Shown: positions 9,018 through 18,100, numbered from the stretch's first letter. The stretch: DNA of 64,000 bases from Mesorhizobium jarvisii (GCF_003601985.1 NZ_QZXA01000012.1:84303-148302), one strand, 5' to 3'. The notes: a model not told the origin generated them from the sequence alone. Made by a program: numbers and translations.

Positions 9018-9770
9018 GTGAATAAATTCCTTGTAGTTCTGGTTGGTGCCGCCCTGTCGGCAAGCACGGCCTCGGCAGCCGACATGGTGGCGGCACCGAT
9101 CGCGGGGTCGACCTACGACTGGAGCGGTTTCTATGTCGGCGGCCATGTCGGCTTTGCCAATGGCGACATCACGGCAACGGACGTAACCGAGCCGAACGGT
9201 GGGTTCTTCACCGACGCCGTGCCGGCCGGCACCGAAGGCTTCGACTTCAACAAGGGCGCCGTGGCTGGCGGTATTCATGCCGGCGCGCAGTGGCAGTGGG
9301 GCCAATGGGTTCTGGGCGGCGAGGCTACCTGGACGGCGACGGGCATAAAGAAGACCATCACCAGCCCTTACTTCCCGGACAGCGACACCGAGTCCGCCAA
9401 AATCTCGAACTACGCCACGGTCGTCGGTCGCGTCGGCTACGCCTTCGATCGCGTGCTGATCTACGCCAAGGCGGGTTATGCAGGCGGCAAGGTGGATTTC
9501 CGCGCCCGAGACAACGACGCCCTCGTGACCTACGAGAAGAATGAGTGGCAGAACGGCTATGCGCTCGGCGCCGGCATCGACTATGCCCTCACCAATAACC
9601 TCTCGCTTGGCGTGGACTACACCCACGTTGACCTCGGCCATAAGACGAGCACGGGCAACAACGTGTTCGATGACGGCACCCTCGGTGCTAATCCCGAGAC
9701 CTATCGCACCAAGGCAAAGGTCGATGCCGTGATGGCCCGGCTGACCTACAAGTTCGGCATGGGTCAGTAG
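9018..9770 (+). CDS. Outer-membrane beta-barrel protein (Omp25/31-like porin family)
   Basis: Predicted outer-membrane protein of 250 residues. It has a signal peptide (MNKFLVVLVGAALSASTASA, cleaved before ADM), followed by YDWSGFYVGGHVGFANG, the hallmark start of rhizobial Omp25/Omp31-like barrels, repeated alternating hydrophobic strands, GYALGAGIDYALTNNLSLG, and a C-terminal strand ARLTYKFGMGQ. The GTG at 9018 is used because it gives a proper signal peptide and has GGGAGA five bases upstream; an in-frame TTG at 9000 lacks both. It is a single gene with its own terminator, inside the accessory island. Role is probably structural or in small-molecule passage. Confidence 0.85.
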   Translation: MNKFLVVLVGAALSASTASAADMVAAPIAGSTYDWSGFYVGGHVGFANGDITATDVTEPNGGFFTDAVPAGTEGFDFNKGAVAGGIHAGAQWQWGQWVLGGEATWTATGIKKTITSPYFPDSDTESAKISNYATVVGRVGYAFDRVLIYAKAGYAGGKVDFRARDNDALVTYEKNEWQNGYALGAGIDYALTNNLSLGVDYTHVDLGHKTSTGNNVFDDGTLGANPETYRTKAKVDAVMARLTYKFGMGQ

Positions 9771-9812
9771 TTAGAGCCCATTACGGGCTCCAGCAGATCA
9801 GATCTAGGCGTC

Positions 9813-9847
9813 AAGGGGAGCTCCGCAAAGAGCTCCCCTTTCCTTTT
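9813..9847 (+). terminator. Rho-independent terminator of the outer-membrane protein gene
   Basis: Perfect 11-base stem AAGGGGAGCTC (9813-9823) / GAGCTCCCCTT (9830-9840) with a 6-base loop, followed by TCCTTTTTT. Confidence 0.9.
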
Positions 9848-9850
9848 TTG

Positions 9851-10242
9851 CACTCTTCTCTTGCTATGTATCCCCGATTAGCACGGTAAGAATTTACCGT
9901 CCGGGCTGCGGAGGACGAACGTCTTGACGCACCGACTCACAGCGGTTTTGAAGGCTCTAAACTGCAGGTGAGAGCACTGGCTAGCCGCCCTCATTGTGAT
10001 CGGCGGCTTTAAGAAACAGAAGGACTTCCTGGTTGCCTCGCGGTCAGAGGGATGACGACGATAATCCGCCGCGGGTGCCCGCCTATGCCAATCCACCTCG
10101 GAAAAGCGGGGGCGGTGGTTCATGGCATTGGCCGAACCGGCGCTGATTTAGGAACGGTCTAGTCGGGGGATTGAGGGATGCCCCCGGCTGTTTTGCGCGA
10201 AAGACTTGGTGAACCGGCATACGGGTTGATCGGACGTGACGG
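9851..10242. other. Non-coding interval between two island genes
   Basis: About 390 bases with no convincing gene on either strand. It contains a small stem CGGGGG/CCCCCG at 10164-10186 followed by GCTGTTTT, a weak terminator-like structure. Nothing else is recognised. Confidence 0.4.
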
Positions 10243-10566
10243 TCAGCCGTCCCGCTTGCGCATTCGGCGTCGCTTTTCGTTCAACCGTTTCTCAGGCGGC
10301 CAGGCAGTGATGATATGCTTGCCGTCTGAAAGGACGTAGATGCGTTCGCCCAAGCGATCGATTTTGACAGAATAGATGGCTGTCGTTTTTGACCGCTTTT
10401 CGATGACTTTGGCAAAGCCGGTCTTGATGTCCCGAACCATGTTCGAGAACTCGCCGGGTCCAAGAACGATGCCGTAGCGGATGAGTAGCTGACGATGAAA
10501 GTGCCAATGCTTTTCCGGGATCGAAGCGCCGAGCCATCGTGGATTGAGGTATGGCTTCTTGCTCAT
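10243..10566 (-). CDS. Hypothetical 107-residue basic protein, third gene of the XRE operon
   Basis: Not recognised by family. The protein is basic, especially at the end (EKRRRMRKRDG), and its second half (IYSVKIDRLGERIYVLSDGKH followed by IITAWPP) has the alternating-strand look of small RNase-type toxin domains, an impression only. ATG 10566 overlaps the preceding stop (ATGA at 10566-10563), so it is translated with the two genes before it. Context: last gene of a three-gene cassette headed by an XRE repressor in a mobile island, which fits a toxin-antitoxin-like or phage-control unit. Function unproven. Confidence 0.6.
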   Translation of the reverse strand: MSKKPYLNPRWLGASIPEKHWHFHRQLLIRYGIVLGPGEFSNMVRDIKTGFAKVIEKRSKTTAIYSVKIDRLGERIYVLSDGKHIITAWPPEKRLNEKRRRMRKRDG

Positions 10567-10754
10567 CGGCAACTGCTCGATTTCTGAAACACCTGCCGAA
10601 GCAGTTGCACTCGTTCTAACGTCGGAGCTGGGTCGGTTTCGCCGCTCACGAGTCTGATGAATTCAATCCATGCGAATTCATTTGGCGTGATGGAGGTCTC
10701 TGCGGTGCGCCATCGGTGGGTGACAACTGAGATTTCGTCTTCGGCGTCCGTCAT
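10563..10754 (-). CDS. Hypothetical 63-residue protein, middle gene of the XRE operon
   Basis: Small, acidic N-terminal half (MTDAEDEISVVTHRW) and a neutral helical remainder ending in LLRQVFQKSSSCR. No known family. Its ATG overlaps the XRE stop (ATGA, 10754-10751) and its own stop overlaps the next start by the same four-base arrangement. This precise coupling on both sides is the main evidence that it is a real gene; the open frame extending upstream to 10955 is a shadow of the XRE gene. Confidence 0.6.
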   Translation of the reverse strand: MTDAEDEISVVTHRWRTAETSITPNEFAWIEFIRLVSGETDPAPTLERVQLLRQVFQKSSSCR

Positions 10755-11164
10755 TTGCCAAAGATCCCGCGCAGCACAGCCCTTGCCCTCGACGTCAGGC
10801 TCGGGTCCGAGTAGTTGGAAGCCTTTCGAATTTCCTCCAACCAGGCCGTCTCGTTTTCGGTCACAAGGGTCCCGAAGATCTTCCGGATTGCCAACTCTGT
10901 GGTGTCGCCGCCGAGCTGCTCGACGGCCATCATGAAGAGCAGAGCGGGATCGCATTCGAGTGCCTTGGCCAGAGCCGGGACCCGATCGAGCGGCAGCTTG
11001 CTGTTGCCGACCTTGATGTTCGTCAACATGTTGTGTTGCGCGAAACCGGCCTCGGCTGAGATGAGGGACTGCGTTTTTCGCGGCTTCAGCTCGAGAATTC
11101 GCCTTTCGACGAATTTGGCGAGCCTTGTTTCGGAGTAAGGTTTGGTTGTTGTTTGCTTTTTCAT
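10751..11164 (-). CDS. XRE-family (Cro/CI-type) transcriptional regulator
   Basis: DNA-binding regulator of 137 residues. Residues about 12-70 form a helix-turn-helix domain (RLAKFVERRILEL, KTQSLISAEAGFAQHNMLTNIK, then LPLDRVPALAKALECDP) of a type common in rhizobial islands and prophages. The C-terminal half is helical with no known domain. ATG 11164 has AGAGAGA about seven bases upstream; a GTG at 11185 is less well placed. It heads a three-gene ATGA-overlapped operon and lies beside a repeated 11-base sequence (11213-11275), a candidate autoregulatory operator. Confidence 0.8.
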   Translation of the reverse strand: MKKQTTTKPYSETRLAKFVERRILELKPRKTQSLISAEAGFAQHNMLTNIKVGNSKLPLDRVPALAKALECDPALLFMMAVEQLGGDTTELAIRKIFGTLVTENETAWLEEIRKASNYSDPSLTSRARAVLRGIFGK

Positions 11165-11212
11165 AATAAATCTCTCTCTTTTCACAGCATAATTGCGCTG
11201 CTTGATGAGAGT

Positions 11213-11275
11213 TATAGCGATCGACTTGTGGGTTATTTCTCTAGCAATATGGCGTAACGTTTTGTATAGCGATCG
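11213..11275. promoter_or_regulatory. Candidate operators of the XRE regulator (direct repeat)
   Basis: TATAGCGATCG occurs at 11213-11223 and again at 11265-11275, exactly 52 bases apart (about five helical turns), upstream of the XRE operon start. Same-face spacing suits cooperative repressor binding. Assignment to the XRE protein is by proximity. Confidence 0.5.
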
Positions 11276-11495
11276 CCACGCGGTTTTCTGCGTGACGCCA
11301 CGCCCGGCGAGATCCGAGCGGGTATCGTAAGGGGGCGGACCGGGACCTATGCAGGCTTAGTGGTCAGCTTTTTGACCCGAAGACGGATGCCATCTGTTGC
11401 TCTGCACCGGCAGCGGTGTTCACTGTTCCCTCGCGGGCGCAAAGGTCCACATACCGCGCTATCCGAGAAGTGGCGCATATAAGGGTCTCGATCGA

Positions 11496-12107
11496 ATGCC
11501 GAAGAAACTCAAGGTCTATCAAACCTCCATCGGCTTCTTCGACCTTGCCGTCGCAGCACCATCGATGAAAGCTGCCGCAGAGGCTTGGGGTGCCGATCCC
11601 GACATCTTCAAACGCGGATTCGCGAAACCGACGGTAGACCCCAAAGTCGTGGCAGCAACAATGGGCGCGCCAGGCGTGGTGTTGCGGCGGCCGGTCGGAT
11701 CGCTAGGGGAATTCACTGAGAAGGCTGTGCTTCCTAAAGCACCCAAGGCGGTTCAGCGGGCTCCGCAGGATCGTGCGCAGCGCGCGGACACCAGCAAACA
11801 AGCCGAGATGAAATCCGACGAGAAAGCGAAACGGAACGCTGCGGTCGCTCTCGAAAAGGAAGAACGACGTGAGGCCCTCGATCGCGCAAAAGCGGAGGCT
11901 GAGAGCGAGCGTGCACGTAAGCAAAGCGAGCGGTTGGTCGCCAAGGCGAATGCCGCTTTCGAGCGGGCTCGGAACCGCCATAACAACACCATGGACTCTA
12001 TCGCACAGCGACGAGAGGAGTTGGACGAAGAGGAAGCCAACGAGAGCCAAAGATGGGAACGCGAGCAGCAGGCGCACAACGACGCGCTGAAGGAGGCAGA
12101 GACGTAA
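11496..12107 (+). CDS. TolA-like coiled-coil protein of unknown function
   Basis: The 203-residue protein has a compact N-terminal part (KKLKVYQTSIGFFDLAVAAPSMKAA, AWGADPDIF, PGVVLRRPVG) and then, from about residue 80, a long charged Ala/Glu/Arg/Lys helix typical of a coiled coil. Similar proteins in rhizobia are often labelled TolA-like, but there is no membrane anchor here and no TolQR nearby, so a Tol function is doubtful. The N-terminal domain is the conserved part in my recollection of such proteins. ATG 11496 gives that N-terminus; the earlier frame back to 11397 lacks a ribosome site. It is next to the integrase, convergent with it. Confidence 0.7.
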   Translation: MPKKLKVYQTSIGFFDLAVAAPSMKAAAEAWGADPDIFKRGFAKPTVDPKVVAATMGAPGVVLRRPVGSLGEFTEKAVLPKAPKAVQRAPQDRAQRADTSKQAEMKSDEKAKRNAAVALEKEERREALDRAKAEAESERARKQSERLVAKANAAFERARNRHNNTMDSIAQRREELDEEEANESQRWEREQQAHNDALKEAET

Positions 12108-12210
12108 GCAGGCGGTTCCACTGGTGCTGCTTCCTTAGGTCCTGTTCTCACGCGCGGCTTATGGCTAGCGCGAACATCATTTTTGGTGAACTGAGGGCCG
12201 CGGCAAATGT

Positions 12211-13782
12211 CTACGAGGACAAATCGTAGTGCGGGAATTTGTCCAGTGCGGCCTTCTTTGCGGCAATTGTCACGTCGCCATAATGGTCACCGGCGGTCCT
12301 TACTGCATGGCCCTGTATCGCATCAAGAGTCCGACCGGAGATTCCCAGCTCCCGCCCAACCGTTTTGAAACGATGCCGCCAGCCATGGTTCGGGCTAACG
12401 CCTTCGGGGATTACCTCCAGGGACTGAAGCCACTGGCTCACGCGACCGGCGACGGTGCGTGCCGCGGAGATCCCATCCTTACGATTTGTATGAAACAGTG
12501 GGCCTTCTTGAGCAGCATCGACGAAATCCGCAAAGCCCATTTCGACCAGTTGCAGATGCAGCGGCACGTCCCTGTAGCCACCCGCCTTCACCGTGCCAGC
12601 CTCCGGGGTGATCCGCATGACATAGGTCTCACCTTCCTTGCGGAAGTCTTGCTTTCGTAGCTGGGTGATTTCGGCAATGCGCGCGCCGGTGAAAGCACAC
12701 AGGAGGGGAGACCATCTCTTCGCCGCTGTTGTCTGTGACGCTTCGGTGGTTCGGGCGTTGTCAGTTTTGGCTGGAACGTAGTCGCGGGCCTTTCGGAGAA
12801 TGGCAGTCGCTTCAGGCAGCGTAAAACCCTTCTCGCGGCTGAGGTGCTTTTTCGGCGCGTCCTGCCGAACCCGCTCGGCGACATTCGATTCCAGGCGGTC
12901 GTTATTAACGGCCCACGACAAGACGGTGCGCACCGACGCCAAGTCAACGTCAGCAACCGTCTTTGCAGACAGCGTCGTCAATCGCGCATCACGCCATTCC
13001 AAGAGGTTCTGCTTTGTAAGGCGTCGCGCATCATTATGGCCAATGAATTGGGCCAGGTTAGCAAACACCGGCGTCCAGCGCCTTTCGGCCTCCCTCCCCT
13101 TTCCAACTGCCTTGCGTGACTTGATATAATCCGCCAGCAATCCCTTCAGCGGAACGGGGGGTAGTTCATCATCAATCGGCTTCGTCTCGGCGATGAGGGG
13201 GTGGGTCGGCTTGCCTGTGAAATCGCCCTCATCCCTTTCGGCGACACGGGATAGGGCCTCGTATTCGGAAATGCAGATCGCACGCGCCAGTGTGCGCCAC
13301 TCTTCGGTTCCAAACTCGGCAGTGGTGTTTCCGATCGCCCGGAAACGGTCAATCCGATTTTTGACCAATTCGGCAAGATCCCGATCGTTCAATTGACCGG
13401 CCATGCCCCGTCGCAACTGGGCTACGTTGCCATCGTCAATAGAGGCGGAGGCCCACTGCGGATCGGCATTTCTGAGCCGCTCATCTTGAGCAAGCCGATC
13501 GTTGTAATTGCGGAGGGCGATCTGGTCGAACGACAACGGGTAGCGGCCGATCGCGACGGGTCGATCGCCCGCTTCCGCAGCACGGCGCTCGCCGAGGGCG
13601 ATCTTATGCTGAAGGGCGGCGACCGCGCCTGGTAGAGCTTTCAGTGCCGTCCTATAATCAGGCCCAAGCGCTGTTCGGAGCTCTGTCTTGCCGTTCATGA
13701 AGGGCCGAAGGTCCCTAGGGACTACAAGCCGAGCAAAGTAGCGACCGTCTCGATTAAGGAGATTTCGATCACGTCCAGCCAT
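12211..13782 (-). CDS. Tyrosine recombinase (integrase) of the tRNA-Thr island
   Basis: Catalyses site-specific insertion and excision of the island. The 523-residue protein has an N-terminal arm-type domain (RYFARLVVPRDLRPFMNGK, the DUF6538-type start), a SAM-like core-binding domain (about 210-305) and a C-terminal catalytic domain with all expected residues: Arg368 (TGARIAE), Lys399, His466-x-x-Arg469 (HGWRHRFKT), His492 (GHAV) and the nucleophile Tyr501 (DHYGD). It looks intact. ATG 13782 is preferred to an upstream TTG at 13806 because it starts directly before the arm domain. It reads away from tRNA-Thr, whose 3' end lies 92 bases upstream, the standard layout for tRNA-targeting integrases. 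Confidence 0.92.
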   Translation of the reverse strand: MAGRDRNLLNRDGRYFARLVVPRDLRPFMNGKTELRTALGPDYRTALKALPGAVAALQHKIALGERRAAEAGDRPVAIGRYPLSFDQIALRNYNDRLAQDERLRNADPQWASASIDDGNVAQLRRGMAGQLNDRDLAELVKNRIDRFRAIGNTTAEFGTEEWRTLARAICISEYEALSRVAERDEGDFTGKPTHPLIAETKPIDDELPPVPLKGLLADYIKSRKAVGKGREAERRWTPVFANLAQFIGHNDARRLTKQNLLEWRDARLTTLSAKTVADVDLASVRTVLSWAVNNDRLESNVAERVRQDAPKKHLSREKGFTLPEATAILRKARDYVPAKTDNARTTEASQTTAAKRWSPLLCAFTGARIAEITQLRKQDFRKEGETYVMRITPEAGTVKAGGYRDVPLHLQLVEMGFADFVDAAQEGPLFHTNRKDGISAARTVAGRVSQWLQSLEVIPEGVSPNHGWRHRFKTVGRELGISGRTLDAIQGHAVRTAGDHYGDVTIAAKKAALDKFPHYDLSS

Positions 13783-13797
13783 AACTTCCGTCCATTT

Positions 13798-13814
13798 GTT
13801 ACACAATTTGTAAC
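13798..13814. promoter_or_regulatory. 17-base palindrome upstream of the integrase
   Basis: GTTACACAATTTGTAAC is symmetric at seven of eight base pairs around its centre. It sits 16 bases before the integrase ATG, so it may be an operator controlling the integrase or a recombinase arm site. A similar TGTTACACA string occurs at 37501-37509, just before the integrase remnant at the other tRNA gene. Confidence 0.5.
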
Positions 13815-13873
13815 GTCAGAATGGACAGAAGGCCTTCTTTGTCAAGGGTTGGAGCGATTTCAAAGGGATAGGA

Positions 13874-13948
<75 letters not shown>

Positions 13949-14111
13949 CGCTGATGGCGGGGCTTCTGCCATATCGAACCGGCAAGCGCAAGGCCAAGAA
14001 CAACGCTTCTGTGAAAGCCTTTGCCGAATAGCTTTCAATGACATGGCGGCGCCACAATGTTGGCTATCCCTGAACGGCAGGTTTGGCCGGGTCGTCGGCC
14101 GGGACGGGACG

Positions 14112-14288
14112 ATGAGCGACAAGACGATATCACCGAAAAAGGGCGGCACGGACCGCAAGGACCGGCTCGCCGAGCAATTGCGCGCCAATCTGCAGAAGCG
14201 CAAGGCGCAGTCGCGCTCGCGCCGCACGGGTGAAGCCGACCAGAGGCCGGACGGGCTCGGTGCGGCCCAGGAAATACGGAAAGATTAA
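14112..14288 (+). CDS. Small conserved basic protein (58 residues)
   Basis: A short, highly charged protein (MSDKTISPKKGGTDRKDRLAEQL, then KRKAQSRSR). It lies between tRNA-Thr and murA on the murA strand. I recall similar small proteins at this place in related rhizobia, but no function is known. ATG 14112 is used because the longer frame from 14043 has no supporting site. Confidence 0.6.
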   Translation: MSDKTISPKKGGTDRKDRLAEQLRANLQKRKAQSRSRRTGEADQRPDGLGAAQEIRKD

Positions 14289-14416
14289 CTCAAATCGGCC
14301 ACTCTTGGCCCGGATGCGTGGAAATCCTATTTCTTGAACCACACCGGCCAATGGTCTAGACGGGCCGATACTCAAACGATTGAACCGGCCTTTTTGGCCG
14401 AGAGGGACATTCTCCA

Positions 14417-15709
14417 ATGGATCGCATCAGAATTGTCGGCGGCAACAAGCTTGCCGGGAGCATTCCGATCTCGGGCGCGAAAAACGCCGCTTTGCCGCTG
14501 ATGATCGCCTCGCTGCTGACCGACGACACGCTGACGCTGGAAAACGTGCCGCATCTGGCCGATGTCGAGCAGCTGATCCGCATCCTCGGCAATCACGGCG
14601 TCGATTACTCGGTCAATGGCCGCCGCGAGAAGCAGAATGAAGGCTATTCGCGCACCATCAACTTCTCCGCACGCAACATCGTCGACACGACGGCGCCCTA
14701 CGAGCTGGTGTCGAAGATGCGGGCTTCATTCTGGGTGATCGGCCCGCTACTGGCCCGCATGGGCGAGGCCAAGGTATCGCTGCCCGGCGGCTGCGCCATC
14801 GGCACGCGCCCGGTCGACCTGTTCCTCGAAGGCCTGCAGGCGCTTGGCGCCGATCTCGACGTCGACACCGGCTATGTCATCGCCAAGACCAAGAATGGCC
14901 GCCTGGTCGGCAACCGCTATGTCTTCCCCAAGGTCTCGGTCGGCGCCACCCATGTGCTGATGATGGCGGCTTCGCTGGCCAAGGGCGAGACAGTGCTGGA
15001 AAACGCCGCCTGCGAGCCTGAAATCGTTAACCTCGCCGAATGCCTCAACGCCATGGGCGCCAGGATTTCCGGCGCCGGCACACCGACCATCACCATCGAC
15101 GGTGTCGAATCGCTGTCGGGCGCGCGCGTGCGCGTCATTCCCGACCGCATCGAGACCGGCACCTATGCCATGGCGGTCGCCATGACGGGCGGCGACGTCG
15201 TGCTCGAAGGCGCGCGGCCGGAACTGTTGCAGACCGCGCTGGACGTGATTTCGCAGACGGGTGCCGAGATCACCCAGACCAATTCCGGCATCCGCGTGAA
15301 GCGCAACGGCGCCGGCATTTCGCCGGTCGACGTGACGACGGCGCCCTTCCCGGCCTTCCCGACCGATCTGCAGGCGCAGTTCATGGGCCTGATGACCATG
15401 GCCAAGGGCAAGTCGCGCATCACCGAGACGATCTTCGAGAACCGCTTCATGCACGTCCAGGAACTGGCCCGGCTCGGCGCCCACATCACGCTTTCGGGCC
15501 AGACGGCGATCGTCGACGGCGTGGCGAAGCTGAAAGGTGCGCCGGTCATGGCCACCGACCTTCGCGCTTCCGTCTCGCTGGTCATCGCCGGCCTCGCCGC
15601 CGAAGGCGAGACCACGGTCAACCGCGTCTACCACCTCGACCGCGGCTTCGAGCGGCTGGAGGAAAAACTGTCCAATTGCGGCGCGGTGATCGAGCGCATT
15701 TCCGCCTGA
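14417..15709 (+). CDS. murA: UDP-N-acetylglucosamine 1-carboxyvinyltransferase
   Basis: First committed step of peptidoglycan synthesis: transfers enolpyruvate from PEP to UDP-GlcNAc in the cytoplasm. The 430 residues match the family length and start (MDRIRIVGGNKLAGSIPISG with AKNAALP). The PEP-reactive cysteine lies in LPGGCAIGTRP (Cys126), the fosfomycin target. Further family blocks are VSVGATHVLMMA and FPTDLQAQFMGLMT. A Cys rather than Asp at 126 predicts normal fosfomycin sensitivity of the enzyme. It starts the conserved run murA / DUF2948 / hisD / UPF0262. Confidence 0.97.
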   Translation: MDRIRIVGGNKLAGSIPISGAKNAALPLMIASLLTDDTLTLENVPHLADVEQLIRILGNHGVDYSVNGRREKQNEGYSRTINFSARNIVDTTAPYELVSKMRASFWVIGPLLARMGEAKVSLPGGCAIGTRPVDLFLEGLQALGADLDVDTGYVIAKTKNGRLVGNRYVFPKVSVGATHVLMMAASLAKGETVLENAACEPEIVNLAECLNAMGARISGAGTPTITIDGVESLSGARVRVIPDRIETGTYAMAVAMTGGDVVLEGARPELLQTALDVISQTGAEITQTNSGIRVKRNGAGISPVDVTTAPFPAFPTDLQAQFMGLMTMAKGKSRITETIFENRFMHVQELARLGAHITLSGQTAIVDGVAKLKGAPVMATDLRASVSLVIAGLAAEGETTVNRVYHLDRGFERLEEKLSNCGAVIERISA

Positions 15710-15877
15710 CGATCGAACGGCGGCAGCTTCGGACGGAGGCTGCCCGGGCGGCCTTCATCCCCCTGCCAGCACCGCAAAGCCGAGGCAATTGCCTCGGGCG
15801 GAAGTCGTGTCGCGGTTGCACCGGCCGGAAAGACCGCCTAACAGAGGGCTGAAACCAACCTTAGGTACAAATCCCGC

Positions 15878-16309
15878 ATGGCCCTCAAGCTTATCGCGCT
15901 CGACGACCAGGATCTGAGCATCGTCTCGGCCCATGTCCAGGACGCCGTGATGAAGGTGTCGGACCTCGAATTCCTGCCTGCGGCCAAGCGTTTTGTGCTG
16001 ACCATGAACCGTTTCGTCTGGGAGGCGAAGTCGGGTCTGTTCCGCCAGCACAATGAGCGGCGGCAGGCCGTGCTGCATTTCGACCGGGTGCTGGGCGCCA
16101 AAACCAATGGCATTGCCCGCGACAAGCCGGCCGAGGTGCTGTCCCTGCTGGCGATCAGCTTCATCGAGATCAGCAAGCCGGCCGGCATCGTCGAACTCAT
16201 CTTTTCGGGCGGCGGCACCATCATGCTCGATGTCGAATGCATCGAGGCCCGCCTTGCCGACATAGGCGGCGCGTGGGAAGCCACGTCGCGCCCCATCCAC
16301 AAGGCTTGA
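15878..16309 (+). CDS. DUF2948 family protein
   Basis: A 143-residue protein of unknown function conserved in alphaproteobacteria. It begins MALKLIALDDQDLSIVSAHVQDA, with an internal RFVLTMNRFVWE and a final block LDVECIEARLADIGGAWEAT. There are no membrane segments. It ends six bases before hisD, so the two are very likely cotranscribed. No reaction can be assigned. Confidence 0.85.
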   Translation: MALKLIALDDQDLSIVSAHVQDAVMKVSDLEFLPAAKRFVLTMNRFVWEAKSGLFRQHNERRQAVLHFDRVLGAKTNGIARDKPAEVLSLLAISFIEISKPAGIVELIFSGGGTIMLDVECIEARLADIGGAWEATSRPIHKA

Positions 16310-16315
16310 GCGCCC

Positions 16316-17608
16316 ATGGCCATCACGCTTCGCCAGTCCGACGCCGATTTCGAGCAGCGCTTCGCCGCTTTCCTGACGACCAAGCGGGAAGTGTCCGAGG
16401 ACGTCGACGCAGGGGTTCGCCAGATCATCGCGCGTGTGCGCGCCGAAGGTGACGCGGCACTGATCGACTATACGCAACGATACGATCGGGCCGATTTGAA
16501 GAGCCTCGGCATTGCCGTGTCGAAGCAAGACATTGCGGCCGCTTACGAGACGGCCGATCCAAAGGCGATCGAAGCGCTCGAATTCGCGCGCGATCGCATC
16601 CGCTCCCACCACGAGCGGCAGCGGCCGAAGGACGATCGCTACACGGATGCCGCCGGCGTCGAGCTCGGCTGGCGCTGGACAGCGATCGAGGCGGTTGGGC
16701 TCTATGTGCCGGGCGGCACGGCGAGCTATCCAAGCTCGGTGCTGATGAACGCCGTGCCGGCCCGGGTGGCCGGCGTCGAGCGCGTTGTCATGGTGGTGCC
16801 GGCGCCGGGTGGCATCATCAATCCGCTGGTGCTGGTGGCGGCCGACATATCAGGCGTGACCGAAATCTACCGCGTCGGCGGCGCGCATGCGATCGCTGCC
16901 CTTGCCTATGGCACAGAGACCATAAAGCCGGTTGCCAAGATCGTCGGACCGGGCAATGCCTATGTCGCGGCGGCCAAACGCCAGGTGTTCGGCACGGTCG
17001 GCATCGACATGATCGCCGGCCCCTCGGAAGTGCTCGTGGTGGCCGACGGCAGCAACAATCCCGACTGGATCGCCGCCGATCTGCTCGCCCAGGCCGAACA
17101 CGATGTGTCGGCGCAATCGATCCTGATCACCGACGATCCGGCCTTCGGCAAGGCGGTCGAACAGGCGGTCGAACGGCAATTGCAGACCCTGCCGCGCGGT
17201 GAAACGGCAGCGGCGAGCTGGCGCGATTTCGGCGCGGTGATCGAGGTCGCGACTATCGAGGCCGCGCTGCCGCTGGTCGACCGCATCGCCGCCGAACATG
17301 TCGAACTGGCCATCGACGATGCCGAAGGTTTCCTGTCGCGGATGCGCAATGCCGGCGCCGTCTTTCTCGGGCGCCACACGCCGGAAGCCATCGGCGACTA
17401 TGTCGGCGGCTCCAACCACGTGCTGCCGACGGCACGCTCGGCGCGCTTCTCGTCAGGCCTGTCCGTGCTCGATTTCGTCAAGCGCACCTCGATCTTGAAA
17501 CTCGGGCCGGAGCAATTGCGCGTGCTCGCGCCAGCGGCGATCGCGCTCGCCGAGGCGGAAGGGCTCGACGCGCATGGCCGCTCCGTCGCCATCCGGCTGA
17601 ACATGTAG
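16316..17608 (+). CDS. hisD: Histidinol dehydrogenase
   Basis: Catalyses the last two steps of histidine synthesis, L-histidinol to L-histidine with two NAD+, using zinc. The 430-residue product has the family blocks GLYVPGGTASYPSSVLM, the NAD-site VGPGNAYVAAAKRQVFG, IAGPSEVLV, LLAQAEHD and the catalytic pair in AAEHVELAI (Glu-His). The C-terminal GGSNHVLPTARSARF segment is also typical. It stands apart from other his genes, between DUF2948 and UPF0262, an arrangement common in Rhizobiales. Confidence 0.97.
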   Translation: MAITLRQSDADFEQRFAAFLTTKREVSEDVDAGVRQIIARVRAEGDAALIDYTQRYDRADLKSLGIAVSKQDIAAAYETADPKAIEALEFARDRIRSHHERQRPKDDRYTDAAGVELGWRWTAIEAVGLYVPGGTASYPSSVLMNAVPARVAGVERVVMVVPAPGGIINPLVLVAADISGVTEIYRVGGAHAIAALAYGTETIKPVAKIVGPGNAYVAAAKRQVFGTVGIDMIAGPSEVLVVADGSNNPDWIAADLLAQAEHDVSAQSILITDDPAFGKAVEQAVERQLQTLPRGETAAASWRDFGAVIEVATIEAALPLVDRIAAEHVELAIDDAEGFLSRMRNAGAVFLGRHTPEAIGDYVGGSNHVLPTARSARFSSGLSVLDFVKRTSILKLGPEQLRVLAPAAIALAEAEGLDAHGRSVAIRLNM

Positions 17609-17614
17609 GCCGAG

Positions 17615-18100
17615 ATGACGGGCTCCGATCAAACCCGCGCAAAACTGATCGATGTCGAACTCGATGAATCGATCGGCCGTTCGACGCCCGATGTCGAGCA
17701 TGAGCGGGCAGTGGCGATCTTCGACCTGATCGAGGAGAACAGTTTTCAGCCCGTCAACGACAGCGGGGCCGGCCCCTACCGGCTGAAACTGTCGCTGGCC
17801 GAGCAGCGTCTGGTCTTTGCCGTTACCCGCGAGGACGGTACCCCGGTGGTCACCCACATCCTGTCGCTGACGCCGCTCAGGCGCATCGTCAAGGATTACT
17901 ACATGATCTGCGAAAGCTACTACGACGCCATCCGCTCCTCGACGCCGAGCCATATCGAGGCGATCGACATGGGCCGGCGCGGCTTGCACAATGAAGGTTC
18001 GCAGACGCTGATGGACCGGCTGTCCGGCAAGATCGACATCGACTTCGACACGGCGCGCCGGCTGTTTACGCTGGTCTGCGTGCTGCACTGGCGGGGCTAG
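17615..18100 (+). CDS. UPF0262 family protein
   Basis: A 161-residue protein of a family restricted mainly to alphaproteobacteria, of unknown function. Recognised by LIDVELDESIGRSTPDVEHERAVAIFDL near the start (position about 10-38) and MICESYYDAIRSSTPSHIE in the middle. It begins six bases after hisD. The following phosphatase-like frame overlaps or directly abuts its end. Confidence 0.88.
   Translation: MTGSDQTRAKLIDVELDESIGRSTPDVEHERAVAIFDLIEENSFQPVNDSGAGPYRLKLSLAEQRLVFAVTREDGTPVVTHILSLTPLRRIVKDYYMICESYYDAIRSSTPSHIEAIDMGRRGLHNEGSQTLMDRLSGKIDIDFDTARRLFTLVCVLHWRG

Noticed and set aside
9878..10123. Minus-strand frame of 81 codons
   Set aside because: Cysteine/arginine-rich random-looking sequence, no partner and no start signal.
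6560..13870. Attachment-site repeat of the tRNA-Thr 3' end within the island
   Set aside because: Looked for copies of the terminal tRNA sequence by eye and found none; not reported as a feature.
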